Part shown: positions 30,559 to 37,401 of the stretch, in pieces | Layout: each line of letters starts with the position of its first letter | How positions within the stretch are numbered: position 1 is the first letter of the stretch | NCBI RefSeq assembly: GCF_000172415.1 | Contig: NZ_ABLD01000003.1 | Span: 310,001 to 374,000 of the forward strand | Origin: Paraburkholderia graminis C4D1M | GTDB lineage: Bacteria > Pseudomonadota > Gammaproteobacteria > Burkholderiales > Burkholderiaceae | Direction: 5' to 3' | DNA: 64,000 nucleotides | Translations under genes and position numbers: made by a program | Notes under the pieces: model-generated | Seen by the model: the letters and a program-made list of their open reading frames with translations, nothing else | Database searches by the model: none | Told to the model about the DNA's origin: nothing

Positions 30559-31203
30559 CTATTCAGCGTCCGGCTGCGCGCCCGGCGCCGCACGCGCGAA
30601 CGCATCGATTTGCATCGCGTGATCGTAGATGCGCTGGATCGTCGGAAATTTCGCCGTATCGACCTTGAAGCGCTGAGCGTTGAAGACCTGCGGAATCAGG
30701 CAGGCGTCGGCGAGCGTCGGCACGTCGCCAAAGCACAACTTGCCCGTGCGTGCGTCGCTCGCGAGGTGCGTCTCGAGCGCCGCAAAACCGGCTTCCACCC
30801 AATGCCGATACCACGCGTCTTTGGCATCGTCGTCGACACAAAGCGTGTGTTTCAGATACCTGAGCACCCGCAGATTGTTCAGCGGATGAATTTCGCACGC
30901 CACCTGCAACGCCACCGAACGCACATACGCGCGATCGAGCGGCGCTTTGGGCAGAAGCGGCGGCTCCGGATGCGTTTCCTCCAGATACTCGATGATCGCG
31001 AGCGATTGCGGCATGACCTCGTGGCCGTCCACCAGAGTCGGCACGATGCCGTCGGCGTTCAGCTTGCGGTACTCGGGCTTCAACTGCTCGCCGCCGTCCC
31101 GCACGAGATGCACGGGCGCATACTCGTACGGCAGATTCTTCACGTTGAGCGCGATGCGCACGCGATACGACGCCGAACTGCGGAAATAGCTGTAGAGCTT
31201 CAT
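30559..31203 (-). CDS. maiA: Zeta-class glutathione S-transferase (maleylacetoacetate/maleylpyruvate isomerase)
   Basis: A 214-residue GST. The zeta-class active-site motif SSxSxRVRIAL is intact near the start (YFRSSASYRVRIALN), with the GSH-binding segment ADGIVPTLVDG and MPQSLAIIEYLEE. Such enzymes isomerise maleylacetoacetate (tyrosine breakdown) or maleylpyruvate (gentisate breakdown) using glutathione. The FAH-family gene 26 bases upstream supplies the next step. Its start resembles fumarylpyruvate hydrolases, so maleylpyruvate is a real alternative substrate. GGAGGAG before ATG 31203 decides the start. Confidence 0.88.
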   Translation of the reverse strand: MKLYSYFRSSASYRVRIALNVKNLPYEYAPVHLVRDGGEQLKPEYRKLNADGIVPTLVDGHEVMPQSLAIIEYLEETHPEPPLLPKAPLDRAYVRSVALQVACEIHPLNNLRVLRYLKHTLCVDDDAKDAWYRHWVEAGFAALETHLASDARTGKLCFGDVPTLADACLIPQVFNAQRFKVDTAKFPTIQRIYDHAMQIDAFARAAPGAQPDAE

Positions 31204-31229
31204 GTTGTTGTCTCCTCCCCATCCCCGCG

Positions 31230-31928
31230 TCAAACGACGCGCACGCTCAACTCGCCGAGCCGGTCCACGCCGCCTTTCATCAGATCGCCCGGCACGACCG
31301 CGCCGACACCTTCCGGCGTGCCCGTGAAGATGAGATCGCCGGGTTGCAGCTCGAAGAGCGTCGACAGATAAGCGATAGTTTCGCCGACCGACCAGATGAG
31401 CTGCGACACGTCCGAACGCTGCTTGTCCTCACCGTTGACGGACAACCAGATCGCGCCTTCTCCGACGTGGCCGACCGTCGAAACCGGATGGATCGGCCCA
31501 AGCGGCGCCGAGTGATCGAAGCCCTTCGCGGTATCCCACGGACGCCCGAGCTTCTTCGCCTCGGCCTGCAGATCGCGGCGCGTCATATCGAGGCCGAGCG
31601 CGTAGCCGTAGACGTGATCCAGCGCGTGGTCGGCCGGAATGTCCTTGCCGCCTTTGCCGATCGCCGCGACCAGTTCCATTTCGAAGTGCACGTTTTTCGA
31701 CTGCGACGGATATGGGAATTCGCCCGTCTCGCCCGGCGGCACATACAGAACGGCATCCGCGGGCTTGGCGAAGAAAAACGGCGGTTCGCGATCCGGATCG
31801 TGTCCCATCTCACGGGCATGCGCCTCGTAATTGCGGCCGACGCAGTAAATGCGACGCACAGGGAACTGCTCGCTAGACCCGACAACCGGCACTGCAACCA
31901 CCGGTGCCGGTGCAAATACGTAACTCAT
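31230..31928 (-). CDS. Fumarylacetoacetate/fumarylpyruvate hydrolase family protein
   Basis: A 232-residue FAH-fold hydrolase. Metal-binding and family motifs are visible: [26 protein letters not shown], the acidic pair in [14 protein letters not shown], and [14 protein letters not shown]. It lacks the N-terminal domain of full fumarylacetoacetase, so it fits the shorter fumarylpyruvate hydrolase/acylpyruvase type. Together with the GST just downstream it could cleave the ring-opened product of gentisate or a related compound to fumarate or maleate plus pyruvate. The dioxygenase is not in this window. Confidence 0.87.
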   Translation of the reverse strand: MSYVFAPAPVVAVPVVGSSEQFPVRRIYCVGRNYEAHAREMGHDPDREPPFFFAKPADAVLYVPPGETGEFPYPSQSKNVHFEMELVAAIGKGGKDIPADHALDHVYGYALGLDMTRRDLQAEAKKLGRPWDTAKGFDHSAPLGPIHPVSTVGHVGEGAIWLSVNGEDKQRSDVSQLIWSVGETIAYLSTLFELQPGDLIFTGTPEGVGAVVPGDLMKGGVDRLGELSVRVV

Positions 31929-32168
31929 CCGGTTCTCCGTTGTTTGATAGACACGAGCCGCGGCGCGGCGATAGACAGACAAACAGACAGCCAGTTTAAC
32001 GCGCGGCAACAGGCGGCGCGCGTCAGTCCGGCAGTGCTCCTCGGCAGCGCCACGCCGTTGCCGGGATCTCGCCGCAGCGCCATAGATGCGATACTCACAC
32101 CAGACAACGTCCCTTGAATACCGTGGCGGCCGGCTCAAAGTCGGCGCGCCAGCAAGTCCATTGCCCTC

Positions 32169-33140
32169 ATGACAGACTCCGCCGACACCGCCAACCCGTT
32201 CCCGTGCGCCCGCTTCATCAAGGAGATCGGCCGCGGGCCGAACGGCGCCCGCGCGCTCACCGCCGACGACACCCGCGCGCTCTACACGGCCATGCTCGAC
32301 GGCCGCGTCGGCGAACTCGAACTCGGCGCGATCCTGCTCGCCTACCGCGTGAAAGGCGAAACCGCCGACGAACTCGCCGCGATGCTCGCCGGCGCTCATG
32401 CGTCGTTCGAGCCGGTTCATCTGCCGCCGGGCGAGTTCAGCCCGGTGTCGATCCCGAGCTACAACGGCGCGCGCAAGCAGCCGAATCTCGTGCCGCTCCT
32501 CGCACTGCTGCTCGCGCGCGAGGGCGTGCCGGTTCTCGTGCACGGCGTCACCGACGATCCCGGCCGCGTGACGAGCGCCGAAATCTTCACGCATCTGCGG
32601 ATTCCGCACGCAAGCTCGCACGACGATATCGAAGACGGCCTCGCCGAGCGGCGCGTGGCCTTTGCGTCCATCGATGTTCTCGCGCCGAAGCTCGCGCGTC
32701 TGCTCGCGCTGCGTCGGCGCATGGGCGTGCGCAACTCGACGCACACGCTGGTGAAAATTCTGCAGCCGTTCGCGCCCGCCGGACTGCGGCTCGTGAACTA
32801 CACGCATCCGCCGTATCGGGACAGCCTGACGGAACTCTTCAGCGCGCATCCCGAGGCGGCGCAGGGCGGCGCGCTGCTCGCGCGCGGCACCGAAGGCGAA
32901 GCAGTGGCCGACACGCGGCGTCAGGTGCAGATCGACTGGCTGCACGACGGCATCTGCGAGACGCGCGTGCCGCACGAGCGCTCGTCGCGCGACGCGCCGG
33001 AGGTCGAATTACCCGAAGCGCGCGACGCCGCGACGACCGCAGCGTGGATCAGCGCCGTGCTGCGCGGCGAGGCGCCGGTGCCCGGCGCGATCGAGCGGCA
33101 AGTCGAACTGATCGTGGATGTCGCCAGAACGCCGTCGTAA
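32169..33140 (+). CDS. ybiB: YbiB family protein (TrpD-like fold, DNA-binding)
   Basis: A 323-residue member of the anthranilate-phosphoribosyltransferase-like YbiB family. The N-terminal helical domain ([28 protein letters not shown]) and the nucleoside-phosphoribosyltransferase fold ([33 protein letters not shown]) are clear. E. coli YbiB binds nucleic acid, is LexA-regulated and has no proven enzyme activity. The TrpD glycine-rich PRPP loop is not preserved, so an enzymatic role is doubtful. Start ATG 32169. Confidence 0.88.
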   Translation: MTDSADTANPFPCARFIKEIGRGPNGARALTADDTRALYTAMLDGRVGELELGAILLAYRVKGETADELAAMLAGAHASFEPVHLPPGEFSPVSIPSYNGARKQPNLVPLLALLLAREGVPVLVHGVTDDPGRVTSAEIFTHLRIPHASSHDDIEDGLAERRVAFASIDVLAPKLARLLALRRRMGVRNSTHTLVKILQPFAPAGLRLVNYTHPPYRDSLTELFSAHPEAAQGGALLARGTEGEAVADTRRQVQIDWLHDGICETRVPHERSSRDAPEVELPEARDAATTAAWISAVLRGEAPVPGAIERQVELIVDVARTPS

Positions 33141-33142
33141 GC

Positions 33143-33526
33143 TCACTCGATTGCGCAGCGCGTTGCCTGCCACGCAATGAGGCGCCACTGGCCCTCTTCC
33201 TGCGTATGGATCGCCGTGTAGGCAATGGGGAAAAGCAGCGCGCCGTTATTGGCTTCCATCTCGATCAGCGCGCGGCCCGTCACGACGCAGGTTTCCCGCC
33301 CGACCGGCAGCACGTCCTGCGTCTGCACTTCGATCTGCCGGTAGCGGCGGCGCCCGCCCGTAATGCCGTCGATGAACTGCTGCTTCGTTTCGCGCTTGCC
33401 GTTCGTGTGGACGTAGCTCAGGTTGTCGGCGAGCAGCGCGTCGAGCGACTGCCCGTCGCCGTCGACCATTGCGCGAAAGCGTTCCCGCTCCAGCCCGCGA
33501 ATCGCCTCGATTGTCTTTGCCGCCAT
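33143..33526 (-). CDS. NTF2-like (DUF4440/SnoaL-type) protein
   Basis: A 127-residue single-domain protein with an NTF2-like fold: an N-terminal helix (IEAIRGLERERFRAMVDGD) and a beta-sheet ending in QWRLIAWQATR. Such proteins include steroid isomerase-like enzymes and small-molecule binding proteins; no catalytic residue pattern allows a specific call. It converges on ybiB with no gap, and pagL lies 39 bases upstream on the same strand. Confidence 0.8.
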   Translation of the reverse strand: MAAKTIEAIRGLERERFRAMVDGDGQSLDALLADNLSYVHTNGKRETKQQFIDGITGGRRRYRQIEVQTQDVLPVGRETCVVTGRALIEMEANNGALLFPIAYTAIHTQEEGQWRLIAWQATRCAIE

Positions 33527-33565
33527 TGCTCAGCCCCTTGTACCGGTGAGCCGTAGCGGCCACGG

Positions 33566-34129
33566 TCAGAAGTTATATTGCAGATATAGCTGGTGGAAAT
33601 TTATACCAGGATTCGGCTCTTTGATACCGCCGTTCGACACATGCTGGAAGCGGTAGCCGGCCTGGTACTGCTGACGGCCGCCGAATTGCACGCCGACGCC
33701 CGCCATATCGGCGAACTGGAACGCGGTGGAAAGCGTGAAGGTCGAAGAGATTCTCGGGCTCGACAGAAGCCGCACGCCCGCGCCGGCCTCGACGAAAGGC
33801 CGGATCGTTCCCGATCCTTTGATGAAGCGAATGATAGGCGTCACACCGATTTCGCCGATGTTCTCGTGCACATTGCCTTCGTTCGTATGCCACCAGGCCA
33901 CGTGCGCCTCGCCGATCAGCGCGAAATGCCAGTCGCCGATCTGCCACCACGTGAGATTCGGGTCCCACACAAAGCCGAGATCCAGCTTCTTGACATGGTG
34001 ATCGCCGAGGCCGCCGGCGACCTGGATTCCGAACTGATCCGCCGCGGCGACGCCTGAAAGGCCAAACAGCAGGGCCGCGCAGACGCTTTTTAGAGCCAGT
34101 CCACGCACGACATTCTTTTTGTTGTTCAT
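33566..34129 (-). CDS. pagL: Lipid A 3-O-deacylase, PagL-like (acyloxyacyl hydrolase)
   Basis: A 187-residue outer-membrane eight-strand beta-barrel. The signal peptide ends near VAAA (residue 30). The catalytic His and Ser appear as QHVSNGGIKEPNPG (His163, Ser165), and the protein ends in aromatic QYNF as barrels do. PagL removes the 3-O acyl chain of lipid A and softens immune recognition. The position I expect for the catalytic Glu (12 after Ser) reads Asn177, so activity deserves checking. Divergent from rpoH. Confidence 0.88.
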   Translation of the reverse strand: MNNKKNVVRGLALKSVCAALLFGLSGVAAADQFGIQVAGGLGDHHVKKLDLGFVWDPNLTWWQIGDWHFALIGEAHVAWWHTNEGNVHENIGEIGVTPIIRFIKGSGTIRPFVEAGAGVRLLSSPRISSTFTLSTAFQFADMAGVGVQFGGRQQYQAGYRFQHVSNGGIKEPNPGINFHQLYLQYNF

Positions 34130-34375
34130 CTGACACCCGAGCTCAACAGGTTGAACGATCTGTAACAGTCTTGCTTATTCTAAAGAGAATCCGAAGTCGG
34201 CGGATCATCTTAAGAAACTTAAATTTTCGCAATTACTGACGTTAAAAAGTGAAAAAATCGGTCGAAAGTGATAAATGAAGGCGCTTTGTCAGGTAATTAA
34301 TACGCCTCTGCATTCCGCTTTGAAGGGGCGTATCATGGCTATTGAAGCTTTGATGTCGATAGGAATTTACGGAAC

Positions 34376-34405
34376 TTGGAAGCCCCTACGGCCTCTAAGT
34401 ATTAG
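34376..34405 (+). promoter_or_regulatory. Candidate rpoH promoter
   Basis: TTGGAA (34376-34381) and TATTAG (34400-34405) are spaced 18 bases, matching sigma-70 consensus at four or five positions each. The -10 overlaps the CIRCE element. Confidence 0.5.
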
Positions 34406-34428
34406 CACTCGGAAAACGAGAGTGCTAA
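34402..34428. promoter_or_regulatory. CIRCE element (HrcA operator) upstream of rpoH
   Basis: TTAGCACTC, nine bases, then GAGTGCTAA: both arms match the CIRCE consensus exactly. HrcA binds this inverted repeat and represses heat-shock genes such as groESL. Here it lies 62 bases before the rpoH GTG. Confidence 0.93.
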
Positions 34429-34489
34429 CATCCAACGCTGGAGTCGTTACCTGAACAAGCTTTTGCCTGATTCCAAAGGAGTTTTCCAC

Positions 34490-35425
34490 GTGAGCCATGC
34501 ATTGACCCTTCCGAGTACTCTGAGCCCGTCGTCGGCTAAGGCCGCTCCGGCAGGTGCGCTGGCGCTCTCGCATTCCTCCCTGCTGCCCGGTCAACTGGGC
34601 AACATCGACGCCTACATCCAGGCCGTAAATCGGATTCCGATGCTGACGCCAGCAGAAGAACGCCAGTTCGCCACAGAATTCCGCGAGCACGACAACCTCG
34701 AGGCCGCGCGCCGGCTCGTGCTGTCGCACCTGCGGCTGGTCGTTTCGATCGCGCGCAACTATCTCGGCTACGGGCTGCCGCACGCCGACCTGATCCAGGA
34801 AGGCAACATCGGCCTGATGAAGGCCGTGAAGCGCTTCGATCCCGAGCAGAACGTGCGCCTGGTGTCGTACGCGATGCACTGGATCAAGGCCGAGATCCAC
34901 GAATACATTCTGCGCAACTGGCGCATGGTGAAGGTCGCCACGACCAAGGCGCAGCGCAAGCTGTTCTTCAATCTGCGCAGCCACAAGCAGGGCCTGGGCT
35001 CGTTCACGCCGGACGAGATCGAAGGTCTCGCCAAGGAACTGAACGTCAAGCGCGAAGAAGTAGCCGAAATGGAAACGCGCCTGTCGGGCGGCGACATCGC
35101 GCTGGAAGGCCAGGTTGAAGACGGCGAAGAGTCGTACGCGCCCATTGCGTATCTCGCCGACTCGCACAGCGAGCCGACCGCCGTGCTGGCCTCGCGTCAG
35201 CGCGACAAGCTGCAGAGCGACGGTATCGCGACGGCACTGGAGGCACTCGATGCCCGCAGCCGCCGCATCATCGAAGCCCGCTGGCTGAAGGTGCAGGACG
35301 ATGGTTCGGGCGGCTCGACGCTGCACGAACTGGCCGACGAGTTCGGCGTGTCGGCGGAACGTATTCGCCAGATCGAAGCCAGCGCGATGAAGAAGATGCG
35401 CGGCGCGCTGACCGAGTACGCGTAA
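34490..35425 (+). CDS. rpoH: RNA polymerase sigma-32 (heat-shock) factor
   Basis: A 311-residue sigma factor. Region 2 (LRLVVSIARNYLGYGLPHADLIQEGNIGLMKAVKRFDPE) with the RpoH box QRKLFFNLR (a sigma-32 hallmark) and region 4 helix-turn-helix (LADEFGVSAERIRQIEASAMKKMR) are complete. The start is GTG 34490, chosen because AAGGAG lies eight bases before it. RpoH directs chaperone and protease genes after heat shock. The CIRCE element upstream suggests additional control by HrcA. Confidence 0.96.
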   Translation: MSHALTLPSTLSPSSAKAAPAGALALSHSSLLPGQLGNIDAYIQAVNRIPMLTPAEERQFATEFREHDNLEAARRLVLSHLRLVVSIARNYLGYGLPHADLIQEGNIGLMKAVKRFDPEQNVRLVSYAMHWIKAEIHEYILRNWRMVKVATTKAQRKLFFNLRSHKQGLGSFTPDEIEGLAKELNVKREEVAEMETRLSGGDIALEGQVEDGEESYAPIAYLADSHSEPTAVLASRQRDKLQSDGIATALEALDARSRRIIEARWLKVQDDGSGGSTLHELADEFGVSAERIRQIEASAMKKMRGALTEYA

Positions 35426-35453
35426 CGTTCGTTTCGAATAAACGCTGTAAGTG

Positions 35454-35489
35454 AAAAACCCTGCCGTCTCACGACGGCAGGGTTTTTTT
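35454..35489. terminator. Bidirectional terminator between rpoH and nagE
   Basis: CCCTGCCGTC and GACGGCAGGG pair around TCAC. Five A residues precede and seven T residues follow, so it can serve both converging genes. Confidence 0.92.
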
Positions 35490-35552
35490 ATACGCGCTGT
35501 GATCTCTCAGCGCGAAGAGAGCGGCGGCAGCCTGGCTGCCGCCTTCATCCAA

Positions 35553-37328
35553 TCACGCAGGCAGAGGCGCCGCGCCGCCGCTCGCCGGCATGCGGGTTGC
35601 CAGCGTTTCGGCGTAACGCCGCGCAGCATCGCCGACGACGATATGGAACGTGTCCGCCGACACCCACGCGGTATCGAGCGTGGCGAGACGCTGACGATCC
35701 ACCGCCGACGGATCGCGCACGACGATACGCAGACGCGTCGCCGCGACGGCATCGAGCGACACCACATTGCCCGCGCCGCCAAACACCGCAAGCCAGCGCA
35801 ACGGATCGGGATCGAGCGGACCGTTCGCCGCGCCACTTGCAACGGCCGCGGGAGCCGAAGCAGCAGGAGCCACCACAGCAGCCGGCTTTGCCGCAACCGC
35901 GTCACCGCCGCCCTGCCCGATCACCGTACGAATTTCATCGGCGATGATGTCCGCTTCCGGTCCGATGATTACCTGCACGTTCGTCGCGCCGCGCTTGAGC
36001 ACGCCGCGCGCGCCGATCGTCTTCAGTTCGCTCTCGGAGACCTTGTTCGAATCGGCGACGGACAGACGCAGACGCGTCGTGCACGCATCCACCACCGACA
36101 GATTCGCCGCACCGCCCAACGCCGCGATATAGCGCTGCGCACGCGGCACGGCCGCGCCGGCAGCCGGCGAAACGAAGCCGCCAGCCGTGAACGATTCGAC
36201 CTGCTCGTCGGCCGCGGCCGGTTCGCGGCCCGGCGTCGCCATGTTGAACTTGCGGATGAAGAAGCGGAACAGCCCGTAGTACACCACCGAATACGCGATA
36301 CCGACCGGAATCGCCAGCCAGCCCTTGGTGGACAGGCCGTAGTTCAGCACGTAGTCGATGGCGCCCGCGGAGAACGTGAAGCCGAGGTGAATGCCGAGCG
36401 CCGAGCAGATCGCGAGCGCGAGACCCGTCAGCAACGCGTGGATCACGTACAGCACCGGCGCGAGGAACATGAAGCTGAATTCGATCGGCTCGGTCACGCC
36501 CGTGAGGAACGACGTCAGCGCCATCGAGAACAGCAAGCCGCCCACGACTGCGCGGCGTTCCTTCGGTGCTTCATGGAACATCGCGAGACACGCGGCCGGC
36601 AGGCCGAACATCATCACCGGGAAGAAGCCCGTCATGAACGTTCCGGCAGTCGGGTCGCCCGCGAAGAAGCGATGCAGGTCGCCCGTCACCGCCGCGCCGC
36701 CCGGCGGCGTGAAGCTGCCGAACACGAACCACGTCAGCGAATTCAGAATATGATGCAAACCCGTCACGAGCAGCAGCCGGTTCAGCACGCCGAACACGAA
36801 TGCGCCGAGCGCGCCCGCCGTGGTCAGCCAATGGCCGGCCGTATCGATCACGCCCTGCACCGGCTGCCACACGTAGCCGAACACAATGCCGAGCGCGAGA
36901 CAGACCACGCCCGTGACAATCGGCACGAAGCGTTTCCCTCCGAAGAACGCGAGGTAATCCGGCAGCTTGATGTCCTTGTACCGGTTGTACAGCAAACCGG
37001 CGACGACGCCCGCCACGATCCCCGACAGCACGCCCATGTTGAGCTTGTCGTTGATGTCCTTCATCACCGCGACTTCGATCAGGTAACCGATCGCGCCCGC
37101 GAGACCCGCGACGCCGTTGTTGTCCTTCGCAAAGCCAACGGCCACGCCGATCGCAAACAGCAGCGGCAGGTTATCGAAGATCGCGCCGCCGGCGTCGGCG
37201 ATCATCTTGATGTTGAACACATCGGGCTGGCCGAGGCGCAGCAGCAGGCCGGCAACCGGCAGCACCGCGATAGGCAGCATCAGCGCGCGTCCCAGGCGCT
37301 GTATCTTCAGAAACGGATTCCCATCCAT
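35553..37328 (-). CDS. nagE: N-acetylglucosamine PTS permease NagE (EIIC-EIIB plus a second IIB-like domain)
   Basis: A 591-residue glucose-family PTS permease. The EIIC membrane domain covers about 1-360 (PLPVAGLLLRLGQ type opening, HHILNSLTWF and TEPIEFSFMF motifs). EIIB follows at about 395-475 with the phosphocysteine Cys416 in DACTTRLRL. After an Ala/Pro linker, a second IIB-like domain (about 508-575) has DAVAATRLRI where the cysteine should be. EIIA is supplied by the fused protein encoded just upstream. It imports and phosphorylates GlcNAc to GlcNAc-6-P. Last gene of the nag operon. Confidence 0.93.
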   Translation of the reverse strand: MDGNPFLKIQRLGRALMLPIAVLPVAGLLLRLGQPDVFNIKMIADAGGAIFDNLPLLFAIGVAVGFAKDNNGVAGLAGAIGYLIEVAVMKDINDKLNMGVLSGIVAGVVAGLLYNRYKDIKLPDYLAFFGGKRFVPIVTGVVCLALGIVFGYVWQPVQGVIDTAGHWLTTAGALGAFVFGVLNRLLLVTGLHHILNSLTWFVFGSFTPPGGAAVTGDLHRFFAGDPTAGTFMTGFFPVMMFGLPAACLAMFHEAPKERRAVVGGLLFSMALTSFLTGVTEPIEFSFMFLAPVLYVIHALLTGLALAICSALGIHLGFTFSAGAIDYVLNYGLSTKGWLAIPVGIAYSVVYYGLFRFFIRKFNMATPGREPAAADEQVESFTAGGFVSPAAGAAVPRAQRYIAALGGAANLSVVDACTTRLRLSVADSNKVSESELKTIGARGVLKRGATNVQVIIGPEADIIADEIRTVIGQGGGDAVAAKPAAVVAPAASAPAAVASGAANGPLDPDPLRWLAVFGGAGNVVSLDAVAATRLRIVVRDPSAVDRQRLATLDTAWVSADTFHIVVGDAARRYAETLATRMPASGGAAPLPA

Positions 37329-37401
37329 TGATTACCTCCAATCCTTGTCTCGTTGTCGACGGACGTCGTTGAGTTATGTAGCGATGCAAGCCGTGCGGAG
37401 T

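Larger units (their letters stand above)
34130..34489. other. pagL-rpoH divergent intergenic region (360 bp)
   Basis: This is one of the most AT-rich parts of the window. It contains an inverted repeat ATACGCC/GGCGTAT (34300-34333), a promoter-like TTGGAA-N18-TATTAG (34376-34405) and a perfect CIRCE element over the -10. No coding sequence or RNA gene is evident. Confidence 0.6.
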
